Notes: generated from the sequence alone by a model not told the origin. A stretch of DNA of 47,011 nt from an uncultured Sulfolobales archaeon (GCA_938083005.1 CALKCU010000057.1:1-47011), one strand, 5' to 3'. Shown: positions 1-10,203, counted from the first letter of the stretch. Made by a program: numbers and translations.

Positions 1-192
1 CTGTCCCGAGGAGTAGACCCGGAGGAGGTCGACGAGAGGATAAAGAGGCAGGTCATAGGCATGCTCGAAGCCTCGGGGCTGAGTAAGGAGAAGATAATAA
101 GCATACTGGTTGAGCTGAAGCTGGTCGTGGAGACCCTCATAGACTTGGTCGACAAGGTGGAGCTCCGGGAGGAAGACGAGGAAGCCATTTAA
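1..192 (+). CDS. C-terminal fragment of an uncharacterised protein, truncated by window start
   Basis: Open frame 1 from base 1 to TAA at 190-192: ...LSRGVDPEEVDERIKRQVIGMLEASGLSKEKIISILVELKLVVETLIDLVDKVELREEDEEAI*. Confidence 0.55.
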   Translation: MSRGVDPEEVDERIKRQVIGMLEASGLSKEKIISILVELKLVVETLIDLVDKVELREEDEEAI

Positions 193-223
193 ACCTCGAG
201 CGGCTAACGCTAGACAGACGGCG

Positions 224-1414
224 GTGAAGATGCTGGGGATAGCCGTCCTGGTACTAGTCGTCGCAGCTATCATAGCCGGCCTGAGGGCGGGTCTCGGTCT
301 CGGCCTCTCTATAATGCTCACGGCGCTCGGTCTCGGCCTCCTCACGAATAGCGTCGCGGAGGCGTTTATGGCCGCGGTCGTAGAGGAGGGGACCTGGATA
401 CTAGTCCTCTCAGCTTTTACCATAGCTACGCTAGCCGAGCTCTACAGGGTTACGAACGCCATCGAGGAGCTCGGGAGGGGGCTCTCAGCCTCTCTTGGGG
501 ATCCGAGAGTGGGGCTAGCCGTCATACCGGCGCTCGTCGGGCTGATGCCCATAGCCGGTGGCGCCCTGCTATCCGCACCGTTAGTAGGCTCCCTGGGCAC
601 CCCGTTGGGTCTCACCGCCGAGGCCTTGGCATACATAAACGTGTGGTTCAGGCACACCCTCCTCTACTCGTACCCCTTCTCCCAGCTAATCATAATCGCG
701 TCCCAGCTGACGGGCACCCCCGTGTTCGCCCTAGTGCTACCCACACTGCCGGTAACCGCACTGATGGTACTGCTCGGGGCACCCGTTCTCTTAAGAGTTA
801 GGACGGCCCAGCCCGGAGAGCTCTCGAGAGCACTCAAGGGGGACCTCAGGGCCCTGATTCCGCTAGGAACGGCCATAGCTCTCCTGGTGCCTCTAGTACC
901 GCTCCTAGGCAACTGGGCGGTCCCCCTGGGGGCCTCCCTCGCGGTGCTCTCCCTAGCTGCCTTGAAGAGAGCCCCGGGACTCCTGGTCAAGGCAGCCCTG
1001 TCTAAGCGCGTGGGCGACATAGTCTTGGCAGTCATAGCCGTAGTCGTCCTTAGGGAGGTGGTATCGCTGAGCGGTCTGTCCGCGGAGCTGGGAGGAGTGG
1101 TCCGCGAGCTGGGCGGAGCGAGGCTGGCGCTCGCGCTGATCTCCACGCTTGTCTCGATATCCACCGGGTCGGTCATGACCGGGCTCTTCGTCAGCCTACC
1201 GCTCCTCTCGTCGCTCGGTGTGAACAGCACGGGGACGGTGCTCCTGGTCTACACCTACTCCTTCCTGGGTTACGTAGCGTCGCCGACGCATCTATGCCTC
1301 CTGTACACCGTCGAGTACTTCGGAGCGAACCTCATCAGCACCTACAGGTACCTCCTGCCCTCCGTCCTCCTGGTCCTCTTGATAGGAACGATGTATTACC
1401 TAGCCCTCGGCTAG
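224..1414 (+). CDS. DUF401-like polytopic membrane protein / putative permease
   Basis: 396 aa, very hydrophobic with many TM segments; PxxGGALLSAPLV and SPTHLCLL-type motifs resemble the DUF401/GntP-like permease group. Confidence 0.7.
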   Translation: MKMLGIAVLVLVVAAIIAGLRAGLGLGLSIMLTALGLGLLTNSVAEAFMAAVVEEGTWILVLSAFTIATLAELYRVTNAIEELGRGLSASLGDPRVGLAVIPALVGLMPIAGGALLSAPLVGSLGTPLGLTAEALAYINVWFRHTLLYSYPFSQLIIIASQLTGTPVFALVLPTLPVTALMVLLGAPVLLRVRTAQPGELSRALKGDLRALIPLGTAIALLVPLVPLLGNWAVPLGASLAVLSLAALKRAPGLLVKAALSKRVGDIVLAVIAVVVLREVVSLSGLSAELGGVVRELGGARLALALISTLVSISTGSVMTGLFVSLPLLSSLGVNSTGTVLLVYTYSFLGYVASPTHLCLLYTVEYFGANLISTYRYLLPSVLLVLLIGTMYYLALG

Positions 1415-2574
1415 CTCCCAGCTCGGTCTCTCGCGTCTATGTATAGCGACGCGGACCTCCTCGAGGTTATCGCCGGGAGCAGCTCTCTGCTTTTCAGGAT
1501 CCCGAGCAGGATCTTCGGGTGGTCGTCGTAGCTGACCCCTCGAGTGTGGACGGTCAGATGCGCGTTGCCGAAACCGAGGGCTTCGGCTATCCTCAGGGCG
1601 GCGTGGACGGCCTTGGCAGCCCGGTAATGCCTCTTAAGCTCGCTGCTCAACGAGTCCAGCAGCTTCAGCAGGCGGAGCTCCTCCTCCACGAGCGCTGGCG
1701 CGAGCTTCGAAGCTATGGATATAGCATAAAGCCCTCCACCGCTGAGGCTCTTGACCATGGCTACGCTATCCCCAATACCCATCGCGCGTCCGTCGTAGGG
1801 TCTGATGGGGTATCCCCTGAGGACTATCCCCCCGTAGGGCTCGGATAAAGCCCTGAACCCTCCCGCGAGCCTCGATACGAGGGACAGCACGAGCCCCAGA
1901 CACTCGAGGGGCCCCATCCTCTCGGGATCGCTCGCGCAACCCGAAACGGCGCTCCTCTCTCCTACCGGGACCACCCAGGCAAAGCCCCCAGCCACGTACC
2001 TGGACAGCACTACTAAAACAGCGTCTTCGCCAATCGGTATCCTGCTCGGGGTCTCCAGCTCCACCTGGAGACCCGAGAAGACGTCCGCTCTGCTGGAGAG
2101 CCCGAGGGCTCTCGGCAGCCTTCTATTGTACCCGGAGGCTAGGATCACGAGGTCGTGCTCTCTCGAGCCACTCTTGGAGCTAACGATCCACCTCCCACTC
2201 CGGTAGACCGCACCGTACACCGGATCGCCGAGGGAGAACTCTACCCCGAGAGACGTGAGCTCGGAGTAGAGTCTTCTCTCGAGGCTCACTCTGTCTATCT
2301 TGGCGAAGCCACGGTCCTCCAGGACCACGTCCACGGAGGTCCTCAGCTCCGGGACGAGTATCCTCACCGAGGAGTACTCCCGCAGGATGTACTCTCTAGC
2401 GAAGGGTACCCTACTGACGGTCTCCGAGGACACGAGACCGGTGCAGTGCGGTCTCCCGATGTAGCGCCTAGCCTCGTAGACTCTGAGCGAGGAGCGCGCC
2501 GACTTTCGGGAGATATGGTATGCTGCGAGAAGTCCGGAGATCCCGGAGCCGACGATGGCAGCGGAGTCTACCAG
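1411..2574 (-). CDS. FAD-dependent oxidoreductase, geranylgeranyl reductase-like
   Basis: ORF track starts at 2433, but the open frame upstream encodes the Rossmann motif LVDSAAIVGSGISGLLAAYHISRK; proposed start is CTG at 2574. Downstream GGR-like motifs: GIGDSVAMVKSLSGGGLYAI. Confidence 0.75.
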   Translation of the reverse strand: MVDSAAIVGSGISGLLAAYHISRKSARSSLRVYEARRYIGRPHCTGLVSSETVSRVPFAREYILREYSSVRILVPELRTSVDVVLEDRGFAKIDRVSLERRLYSELTSLGVEFSLGDPVYGAVYRSGRWIVSSKSGSREHDLVILASGYNRRLPRALGLSSRADVFSGLQVELETPSRIPIGEDAVLVVLSRYVAGGFAWVVPVGERSAVSGCASDPERMGPLECLGLVLSLVSRLAGGFRALSEPYGGIVLRGYPIRPYDGRAMGIGDSVAMVKSLSGGGLYAISIASKLAPALVEEELRLLKLLDSLSSELKRHYRAAKAVHAALRIAEALGFGNAHLTVHTRGVSYDDHPKILLGILKSRELLPAITSRRSASLYIDARDRAGS

Positions 2575-2711
2575 AACTCGCCCCCGATCTCTCGTCTGGC
2601 GCTCGACAATAATTCTGCTTATCCCGGCTCCACGATCCCCGGCGCGGTCTGTCCGAGCCGATCGCGGGGCTTTTTAAGGACCTTCAACCAGTGCGGTAGA
2701 GGGCTCCCGAG

Positions 2712-2957
2712 GTGAGCGTTAAGGCGTACATACTGGCTACGACTAAGATGGGGGGCGAGTACGAAGTCCTGGAGTATGTGCTAAGGATCTCGACCTCGAA
2801 CGTCAAAATTGAAGCAGACGTGGTCTACGGAGCTTTCGACCTGGTAATAATCGTCGAAGCGCCGGATTTTAGCTCTCTCGATGAGATCGTCACGAAGATA
2901 CGAAAGCACCCCAAAATAGTGAAAACGATGACCCTCGTCTCCTCGAGGACCAGGTAG
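2712..2957 (+). CDS. Stand-alone Lrp/AsnC ligand-binding (RAM) domain protein
   Basis: 81 aa, GTG start; VKAYILATTKMGGEYEVLEYVLR...GAFDLVIIVEAPD pattern of the AsnC_trans_reg domain; no HTH. Confidence 0.85.
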   Translation: MSVKAYILATTKMGGEYEVLEYVLRISTSNVKIEADVVYGAFDLVIIVEAPDFSSLDEIVTKIRKHPKIVKTMTLVSSRTR

Positions 2958-3021
2958 GGAGCGGGAGAAAAGCATTTTTAATTAATTTCTAGGAGGGTTA
3001 CCCGAGGGGTTAGGTAGGAGT

Positions 3022-4470
3022 ATGGGGATCTACAGAGACCTGGGTAGAGACTTCGACGAGTGGCTCGACTGGGTAGTGCGTGAAGCCGAGGTCTACGATT
3101 ACGGGAGGTATCCGATAAAGGGCATGGGTGTCTGGCTGCCCTACGGATTCAAGATCAGGAAGCACGTCATAGAGCTGATGAGGAACCTGCTCGACTCTAC
3201 GGGTCACGAAGAGATACTGCTCCCGCTGCTGATACCGGACAACATACTCGCCAAGGAGTCTGAGCACGTGCGCGGCTTCGAGGACCAGGTATACTGGGTC
3301 ACGCACGGCGGCCTCACGCCGCTGGAGGTAAAGCTAGCACTGAGGCCTACGAGCGAGACGCCCCTCTCGTACCTAGAGTCTCTGTGGATCAAGAGCTACA
3401 GACAGCTTCCTAAGAAGTACTACCAGTTCGTGAGCGTATTCAGGTACGAGACTGCCGCGACGAGGGCCATGATAAGAGTGCGCGAGGTAACGACGTTCAA
3501 GGAGGCGCACACTCTCCACTCGACGTACGAGGACTCGGAGAGGCAGGTCGCCGAGGCCATAGAGGTCTACAGCAAGTTCTTCAGGGAGCTGGGGATACCC
3601 TTCGTCATCTCCAAGAGGCCCGAGTGGGACAAGTTCCCCGGGGCCATCTATACTATAGCTTTCGATACTCTGATGCCGGACGGTAGAACCCTGCAGATAG
3701 GGACGGTGCACAACCTGGGGAGGTCGTTCACGATAGCGTTCAACGTGTGGATACACATGCCGGACGGATCCATGGACTACGGCTGGCAGACCAGCTACGG
3801 TATATCGGAGAGGGTGATAGCGTCCCTGATCTCGATACACGGAGACGCCGTGGGCCTCAGGCTTCCCTTCAGGTACGCCCCTGTGCAGGTCGTGATAGTC
3901 CCCATACCGGCGGGTCCGGAGGAAGTGTGGAAGGAGGTGACGTCCCTCTGCAACGGAGTCGCTGAGGAGCTGCGCGCCAGGGGCGTAAGGGTAGTGCTCG
4001 ACGATAGGGAGGACATGACCCCGGGGGACAAGTTCTACTACTGGGAGAGGAGGGGAGTACCGCTGAGGATTGAGGTAGGACCCAGGGAGGTGAGAAGCGG
4101 GAGTGTTACTGTAGTGAGGAGGGACGATAGGTCCAGGGTCTCGGTGAGGCTCGGCGAGCTCGCCAAGGCTATTGAAGCCATCGGCGAGGAGTACGACAAG
4201 GCCATAAAGACCGAGGCTCTAGAGGCGTTCGGCAAGCGCGTCCTCCGGGTCAGCAGCACGAGCGAGGCCGAGAGGGCCGTAGCCGACGGCTACATAGTCG
4301 AGATGCCCTGGTGCGGGAGGATCTCCTGCGCGACCGAGGCGGAGATCAGGGTCGGAGGGAAGGCCCTGGGGACGCCTCTCAAGACCGCGGAGCGGGAAGT
4401 GGAGGGGCTCCACTGCCCCGTCTGCGGAGACAGGGCTAGGACCCTAATGAGGTTCTCCAAGAGATACTAG
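3022..4470 (+). CDS. proS: Prolyl-tRNA synthetase (archaeal type)
   Basis: Class II motifs: [62 protein letters not shown]-terminal [12 protein letters not shown]-like TTTTTAATTAAT upstream. Confidence 0.96.
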   Translation: MGIYRDLGRDFDEWLDWVVREAEVYDYGRYPIKGMGVWLPYGFKIRKHVIELMRNLLDSTGHEEILLPLLIPDNILAKESEHVRGFEDQVYWVTHGGLTPLEVKLALRPTSETPLSYLESLWIKSYRQLPKKYYQFVSVFRYETAATRAMIRVREVTTFKEAHTLHSTYEDSERQVAEAIEVYSKFFRELGIPFVISKRPEWDKFPGAIYTIAFDTLMPDGRTLQIGTVHNLGRSFTIAFNVWIHMPDGSMDYGWQTSYGISERVIASLISIHGDAVGLRLPFRYAPVQVVIVPIPAGPEEVWKEVTSLCNGVAEELRARGVRVVLDDREDMTPGDKFYYWERRGVPLRIEVGPREVRSGSVTVVRRDDRSRVSVRLGELAKAIEAIGEEYDKAIKTEALEAFGKRVLRVSSTSEAERAVADGYIVEMPWCGRISCATEAEIRVGGKALGTPLKTAEREVEGLHCPVCGDRARTLMRFSKRY

Positions 4471-4488
4471 GGGTCCCCCCGTAGGGCC

Positions 4489-5679
4489 ATGGTCACCAAC
4501 CTACCCGCCGAGGCAAAGGTCAGGTGGGCGAGGTACCTCGAGGCCAGGACTGTAGAGGAGAAGATAAGGGCCCTGGAGGAGTTCCTCTCAGCGGTCCCCA
4601 AGCATAAGGGAACCGAGAATCTGGTCGCGTGGGTCAGGAGGAAGCTCTCCGAGCTCAGGGAGGAACTCGAGGAGAGCAAGCGTAGGAGGGGAGGAGGTCC
4701 GTCGTTCTTCGTAGGAAAGCACGGGGCAGCCCAGGCGCTCCTCTTCGGGTACACGCTGTCCGGCAAGAGCTCCCTCTTCAACGCGCTCACCAACGCTAGG
4801 TCCGCCGTCACGGGTCTGCCTTACGCCACGAGGCTACCAGTTCCCGGGATTATGTCGTTCGAGGACGTACAGATACAGCTGGTGGACGCACCGCCCTTCG
4901 TCCCCGGGATCGGCTCAGGGAAGGTCTCCTGGGGAGCGAGACTGGTAGGACTGGCGCGCAACGCCGACGTGCTTCTCGTAGTCGTCGACGCTACGGCGGA
5001 CCCGGTGGAGCAGTACCGGTGCATACTGAGAGAGCTGGAGGAGGCCGGCATAGTGCTCAGGAAGCCTAGAGGTAGAGTTCAGATAGAGAGGAGCAAGGCC
5101 TACTCCGGGATCAGACTGGTCAGAATGGGGAGGATCGCGGACGGAACCGAGGACGACGTGAGGAAGCTCCTCGAGTCCTACGGGGTCTACGGCGCTCTCG
5201 TGAGGATCTACGGGGAAGTCTCCCTGGACGACGTCGAGAAGGCTCTCTTCGAGTCCATGGTTTACAAGCCCTCGCTAGTGCTCCTCAACAAGGTAGACGC
5301 GGTAAGCGACGCTGTACTCGGGAGGCAGCTGGACGAGCTTAGGATTGCGAACCCCCACGCTCAGGTGATACCGGTGTCCGCGCTTACGGGACGGGGGATA
5401 GACTCGGTGCCCAGAGCGGTCTTCAACGTCCTGGAGCTGATCCGCGTATACACCAAGGAGCCCAACTCGAGGGAGCCGTCGAAGGAGCCTCTAGTGCTAC
5501 CCAAGGGCTCTACGGTCGAAGATGCCGTCAGGCTGATAAGGGAGGAGTTCTTAAAGTACTTCAAGTACGCGAGGATATGGGGACCCTCGGCCAAGTACCC
5601 GGGCGAGAGAGTGGGGCTAAATCACGTGCTCTCCGATGGGGATGTCCTCGAGGTGAGGACGCACATCAGAGGCATCTAG
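4489..5679 (+). CDS. OBG/DRG-like GTPase with C-terminal TGS domain
   Basis: G1 GYTLSGKSSLFNALT, G3 region VDAPP, G4 NKVD; C-terminal YTKEPNSREPSKEPLVLPKGSTVEDAVRLI...LSDGDVLEVRTH (TGS). Confidence 0.88.
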   Translation: MVTNLPAEAKVRWARYLEARTVEEKIRALEEFLSAVPKHKGTENLVAWVRRKLSELREELEESKRRRGGGPSFFVGKHGAAQALLFGYTLSGKSSLFNALTNARSAVTGLPYATRLPVPGIMSFEDVQIQLVDAPPFVPGIGSGKVSWGARLVGLARNADVLLVVVDATADPVEQYRCILRELEEAGIVLRKPRGRVQIERSKAYSGIRLVRMGRIADGTEDDVRKLLESYGVYGALVRIYGEVSLDDVEKALFESMVYKPSLVLLNKVDAVSDAVLGRQLDELRIANPHAQVIPVSALTGRGIDSVPRAVFNVLELIRVYTKEPNSREPSKEPLVLPKGSTVEDAVRLIREEFLKYFKYARIWGPSAKYPGERVGLNHVLSDGDVLEVRTHIRGI

Positions 5680-5853
5680 GGAGCGGCTCCTCGCCAAGCA
5701 GGCGGCGCGGCTCACACCACCATCACGCGTTTGCTTTTATAGATGAAAAGAGAGCGGGCTGTCGGTTGCGGGCTTCGTAGGAGCGCCGGACGCTCTCGCG
5801 ATCCCCTGGAGCGAGATATTTTTGAGCAGGCGGACCCTCTAACTGGGTAAGAT

Positions 5854-7257
5854 ATGTCTATGGTGGACCTGGACAAGGCGCGCTCTGTCCTCGAGGAGGC
5901 CCTGAGGAGAGGGGCCGACCATGCTACAGTAAGGCTCCAGGAGAGAGTCTACGAGCTCATAGTTTACGACACCGGGGTTCTGAGGAGCTACACTACGAGC
6001 AGGGTCGTGGGGCTGGGGGTCAGGGCTGTTGTAAGAGGGGGGTCGGGCTACGCCTACACAACTTCTCTAAATAAAGAAAACGTTCTCAGGACGGTCGAGA
6101 GCGCGATCACCGTAGCCAGGGTGGCGGACCGGTACGGAAGGAGGGTCCTTGCTCCGCTGACCCCCGTTAGGGACAGGTATGCTACCGAGTTCAAGGTGGA
6201 CCCGCACTCTGTGGACCCCGAGACGAAGGTGAGCCTCTTGAGGGACGTGAACACGAGCAGCGTCAAGCGCGAGGGCATAGTCTCGGCCGTGACCCGCCTC
6301 GGCTTGGAGCGCGACAGGAGGCTCATAGTGACTAGCGAAGGCACCGAGCTGGAGATCGACGTGGTGGGGGTGGGCTTTGCTCACATGGCCGTCGCTAGGT
6401 ACGGTGCTGTTATAGAGAGAGTGAGCGACAGCGAGTCCTACATCGGGGGGTACGAGCACATCGAAAAGAGGGACTGGGGCAAGTTCTCGGAAGAGATAGA
6501 CGAGCTGGCCATAAAGGCCGCGCAGTCCAAGACTCCGCCCCCGGGCGCCTACACGGCCGTAGTCGACAACGAAGTGGTGGGGCTCCTCCTGCACGAGGCT
6601 TTTGGCCACGCCAGCGAGGGCGACGGAGTGGTTACCGGGGCCTCTATACTCAAGGGCAGGGTAGGCGAGAGGGTGGCCAGCGAGCTCGTGACGATAGTCG
6701 ACGCCGGTCTGGTCGAGGGAGGGTATCCAGTCCCGTACGACGACGAGGGAGCGCCCAAGAAGAGGACAGTCATAGTCGAGAGGGGGGTCCTCAAGGGCTA
6801 CCTCACTAGCAGGGACACCTCGCCGGAGCTCGGCATAGAGCTGACGGGGAACGCTAGGGCCCAGGACGTGACGTTCGACACTCTGGTCAGGCAGACGAAC
6901 TACTACGCGGAGCCCGGAGACTGGAGAGTGGAGGAGCTCTTCGAGGGAATATCCTTCGGCATATACCTGAAGGGTCGTGGAGCTATGGGCGGTCAGGTCA
7001 ACCCGTCGGTGGGGACCTACACGTTCAGCATAGGCCCCTCCTACATAATAAGGAACGGGGAGCCCGCAGAGCTCGTCAGGGGCGTCGTAGTCAGCGGAAA
7101 CATCCTCGAGACTCTGAAGGAGGTCGACGCCGTCGCCAGGGACCTCAAGATAACCACTAGCGTCTTCGGAGGGTGCGGTAAGGGCGGGCAATTAGTAAGA
7201 GTGGGAGACGGGGGTCCGCATCTGCGGACGAGAAAAATAATCGTTGGGGGTGGGTAG
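5854..7257 (+). CDS. tldD: TldD family metalloprotease
   Basis: 467 aa; LLLHEAFGHASEGD (HExxxH), VDAGLVEGGYPVPYDDEGAPKKRTVIVERGVLKGYLTSRDTS. Confidence 0.94.
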   Translation: MSMVDLDKARSVLEEALRRGADHATVRLQERVYELIVYDTGVLRSYTTSRVVGLGVRAVVRGGSGYAYTTSLNKENVLRTVESAITVARVADRYGRRVLAPLTPVRDRYATEFKVDPHSVDPETKVSLLRDVNTSSVKREGIVSAVTRLGLERDRRLIVTSEGTELEIDVVGVGFAHMAVARYGAVIERVSDSESYIGGYEHIEKRDWGKFSEEIDELAIKAAQSKTPPPGAYTAVVDNEVVGLLLHEAFGHASEGDGVVTGASILKGRVGERVASELVTIVDAGLVEGGYPVPYDDEGAPKKRTVIVERGVLKGYLTSRDTSPELGIELTGNARAQDVTFDTLVRQTNYYAEPGDWRVEELFEGISFGIYLKGRGAMGGQVNPSVGTYTFSIGPSYIIRNGEPAELVRGVVVSGNILETLKEVDAVARDLKITTSVFGGCGKGGQLVRVGDGGPHLRTRKIIVGGG

Positions 7258-8602
7258 GATGATCGAAGACGTCGTTGAGAGAGGCGTCAAGATCGGCGCA
7301 AGGCTTGGGGCGAGCGAGGTCGAGGTGTACGCCACCAGGAGGAGGGGGATAGACATCATCGGAACGAGAAGAGGTATTGAGAGGATAACCTCAGGGGAGA
7401 GAGTAGACGTTGGTGTCAGGGTTGCTGCAGGCAAGAGAGTGACGGTCCAGGGCGGTATGTTGTCGCGGGTCGAGGACGTGGACTCGGTAGTGGAGGCCGC
7501 GGTGAAAATCGCGAGAACCCTCCCCGAGGACCCGCAATGGATCTCCTTACCAAAGGAGATAGGTAGAACGCGCGTAGAGGAGACGGTGGACCGAAGAATC
7601 GGGGAGCCCGACGTGGAGTATTTCGTGGAGGTAGTCCGGCTCCTCCTGAAGAGACCGAGCGAGATGGACAAGAGGGCGTTCACGAGCTCGGCCAGCGTGC
7701 AGCTGGCTACAGTGGAGAGAGCCATAGGGAACAGCTATGGGGAGGCCCAGGTGGAGGAGAGCACGAGCTTCGGTTCGTTCGTGAGCGTTAAGGCCGTAGA
7801 GGCCGGCGAGGAGTCAGGCTATTACGACTTCTACCTAGCACCGACCTTGGCCAGGTTCGACCCGGAGACCATGGCTAGGAAGGCAACAGAGATCGCTGTC
7901 AAGACCCTAGGCGCCAAGAGGGTGCCGACGGGCGCTTACGAGGTAATCCTGGTGCCCAGGGTCTTCTCCGGGGTCCTCGCGTCTCTCATAGTGCCAGCCG
8001 TATGCGCGGACTCTGTGCAGAAGGGCAGATCCCCGCTCGGGGGCAGAGTAGACTCCCAGGTACTCTCGGAGAACCTGACCGTAATAGACGACGGCACCTA
8101 CCCCGGTCTCGCGGGGACCAGGAGCTTTGACGATGAAGGGGTTTCAACTAAGAGAAAGGAGGTGTTCGACAGGGGCGTCCTTAAGGGGTTCCTCTACGAC
8201 ACTTACACGGCCCTGATCGAGGGCAGGAGCTCCACGGGCAACGCGTTTAGGAGGAGCCCGTACTCCACTCCGACGCCGTGGATTTCCAACCTCTTAGTGA
8301 ACCCCGGAAAGGGAAGCCTGGACGACCTCACTAGAGACGTCAGGAGGGGGGTAGTGGTCTACGCGACCATCGGGGAGTGGCTCTCTAACCCGGTTAGCGG
8401 ACTGCTCAATGCTACCGTGACCAACGGAATCTACCTCGAGAACGGCGAGGAGAAGCACCCGGTAAAGGGAGTGGTGCTGTCTGGCAACGTATACGAGGAC
8501 CTAAGATCCGCGGAGGTCAGAGTCTCGGGTGCTACTGAGAGCTTCGACAGGTTCGTGTTGCCGTCTCTCTACATACCTAGGATGATCCTGGCAGGAGAGT
8601 AA
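7244..8602 (+). CDS. tldE: TldE/PmbA family protease subunit
   Basis: 452 aa, overlaps tldD end; DDGTYPGLAGTRSFDDEGVSTKRKEVFDRGVLKGFLYDTYTA...STGNAFRR. Confidence 0.92.
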   Translation: MGVGRMIEDVVERGVKIGARLGASEVEVYATRRRGIDIIGTRRGIERITSGERVDVGVRVAAGKRVTVQGGMLSRVEDVDSVVEAAVKIARTLPEDPQWISLPKEIGRTRVEETVDRRIGEPDVEYFVEVVRLLLKRPSEMDKRAFTSSASVQLATVERAIGNSYGEAQVEESTSFGSFVSVKAVEAGEESGYYDFYLAPTLARFDPETMARKATEIAVKTLGAKRVPTGAYEVILVPRVFSGVLASLIVPAVCADSVQKGRSPLGGRVDSQVLSENLTVIDDGTYPGLAGTRSFDDEGVSTKRKEVFDRGVLKGFLYDTYTALIEGRSSTGNAFRRSPYSTPTPWISNLLVNPGKGSLDDLTRDVRRGVVVYATIGEWLSNPVSGLLNATVTNGIYLENGEEKHPVKGVVLSGNVYEDLRSAEVRVSGATESFDRFVLPSLYIPRMILAGE

Positions 8603-8913
8603 GGCTTCGTGCGACCCGCAGGGTCCATCCACTCCCTTTTTGGCTTCCGCAGGTGTTTTCAGGGAGTCCTGAGAGTCCCTGAGAGGTCGCCCGCGCTCCG
8701 TCATTCAACTGCTCGGACCCCCTGCTGACCGAGCACGGTCCTCAGCTTTGACCTGTCCCACATCTCGGGCTTGCGGAGGCTCATCGGCGAGCTCCACCGA
8801 GGCTCCGCTCCCGATAGCACTCGCCATCGCGGAAGGCGTCGAAGGATCCCTCGAAGAGCTTTTTATCCAGCTTGCGGTCCACCCGGATTAAAAGCGCGAG
8901 TGCTCGAGAGCTC

Positions 8914-9351
8914 CTAGATGTCCAGGACGAACCTGAGCATCCACTTGCCGTCGGACTGCTGAACCTCCATCAGCGAGTAGGTAACGGCCTTAACCTCCAT
9001 TCTCGCTTCGTGCCTCTGCGGATCGAAGTAGTCTCCCAGGCAGATAGCCCTGAACGCGTAGCCCTCGTCCTCCCTTCTAACGTACTCGACCCTTATCTGG
9101 CTGAATACGAGGTTGGAGCTCCCGTACTCTATCAAGAGATCCTCCAGCCATCTGTAAAGAGAGTTTTCAAGGTCGAATCCCCTGTCCTCTATCACTCGGG
9201 AGACCCTGGGCTCGACTCTGCTGGTATCCGTCATCACCTCGAAGAGCGCTATGCCGGCCAGCTCGAAGGCCCTCTCGAGGTTCTCGCCACAGACCTCCAC
9301 GTAGGCGTCAGCGGTGTGCTCCAGGAACCTAAAGTAGTCGCAGACCGCCAC
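8914..9351 (-). CDS. Archease (tRNA splicing ligase activator family)
   Basis: 145 aa; FLEHTADAYVEVCGENLERAFELAGIALFEVMTD...WLEDLLIEY...EVKAVTYSLMEV. Confidence 0.94.
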   Translation of the reverse strand: MAVCDYFRFLEHTADAYVEVCGENLERAFELAGIALFEVMTDTSRVEPRVSRVIEDRGFDLENSLYRWLEDLLIEYGSSNLVFSQIRVEYVRREDEGYAFRAICLGDYFDPQRHEARMEVKAVTYSLMEVQQSDGKWMLRFVLDI

Positions 9352-9354
9352 GAC

Positions 9355-10203
9355 CTACTCCCTACACAGAGAAACGAACCTCCGAGAGTCCTGGGCCATC
9401 GAGATGTTGTTGAACAGCACGTAGACCTCTCTGGACTCCGCGGCCACGCTCCTCACTATTCCGCAGAGGGTCCGCAGGTCCTCGTCGGTGTACTTGTAGC
9501 TATAGTTGACCTCTCTCCCCCCTATCCCGTGGAGTCTAAAGTAGCTCACCTCCTTCACCAATGCTGGCCTGGCCCTAAAGGGGTCTACGACGTGTATGAG
9601 GTTTTTGTACGACCCCACGATCTCCCCGACTCTGTGTGGGTTGTCCGCCCACGTGCCCCTGGGCTCCCAGCCGATCACGAACCCGCTCTCAACGGCCGAC
9701 GAGAAGAAGTCCATGGCGTTCCTGAAGTTCTCTTCGGAGAACCCGAAGGACGGCGGCGTCTGGACCACTACGACTCTAGCTCCTAAGACCTTGGCCCTCC
9801 TCACCGCCTCCTCCCACAGCTCCAGGTTCTCTCTAGTAGGTCTGAGGAGCCCTATCTTGTTCTTCAGGGACTCGTCGGGCTTTCTCCTGGACCTCCGCCA
9901 GGTCGGTGAGTCGAGGTCGTGGGTGATCCCTTGGTACGCCTTCATGTTGAATATAAACCCCTCGGGAGACTCCCTCCGGAAGTTCTCCAGCCTGTCCTCG
10001 GGGGGTAGCTCGTAAAAAGTCTCCTGGAGCTCGACCGTCCTGAACATGGAGTAATACCTCGGCCTACTCACGCAGTAGCCGCAGCAGCCCACGTACACCG
10101 AAGAGCGCCCAGTCGGTCTGTAAATGGGGCGAATATAACTTAACCTCTCCGGCGGGCTCGGAACCTCGCCGGGAACGCGATAGCCTTCGGCTCTCACCAG
10201 CAC
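9355..10203 (-). CDS. DUF72 (YecE-like) family protein
   Basis: YVGCCGYCVSRPRYYSMFRTVELQETFYELPP...FIFNMKAYQGITHD...YFRLHG...VYVLFNN; 4-nt-scale spacing to archease. Confidence 0.9.
   Translation of the reverse strand: MLVRAEGYRVPGEVPSPPERLSYIRPIYRPTGRSSVYVGCCGYCVSRPRYYSMFRTVELQETFYELPPEDRLENFRRESPEGFIFNMKAYQGITHDLDSPTWRRSRRKPDESLKNKIGLLRPTRENLELWEEAVRRAKVLGARVVVVQTPPSFGFSEENFRNAMDFFSSAVESGFVIGWEPRGTWADNPHRVGEIVGSYKNLIHVVDPFRARPALVKEVSYFRLHGIGGREVNYSYKYTDEDLRTLCGIVRSVAAESREVYVLFNNISMAQDSRRFVSLCRE

Noticed and set aside
6067-7191. 374-aa minus-strand ORF
   Set aside because: Fully antisense to tldD; His/Val/Leu-rich composition typical of a shadow frame.
8872-9786. 304-aa plus-strand ORF
   Set aside because: Antisense to archease and DUF72, both confidently identified.
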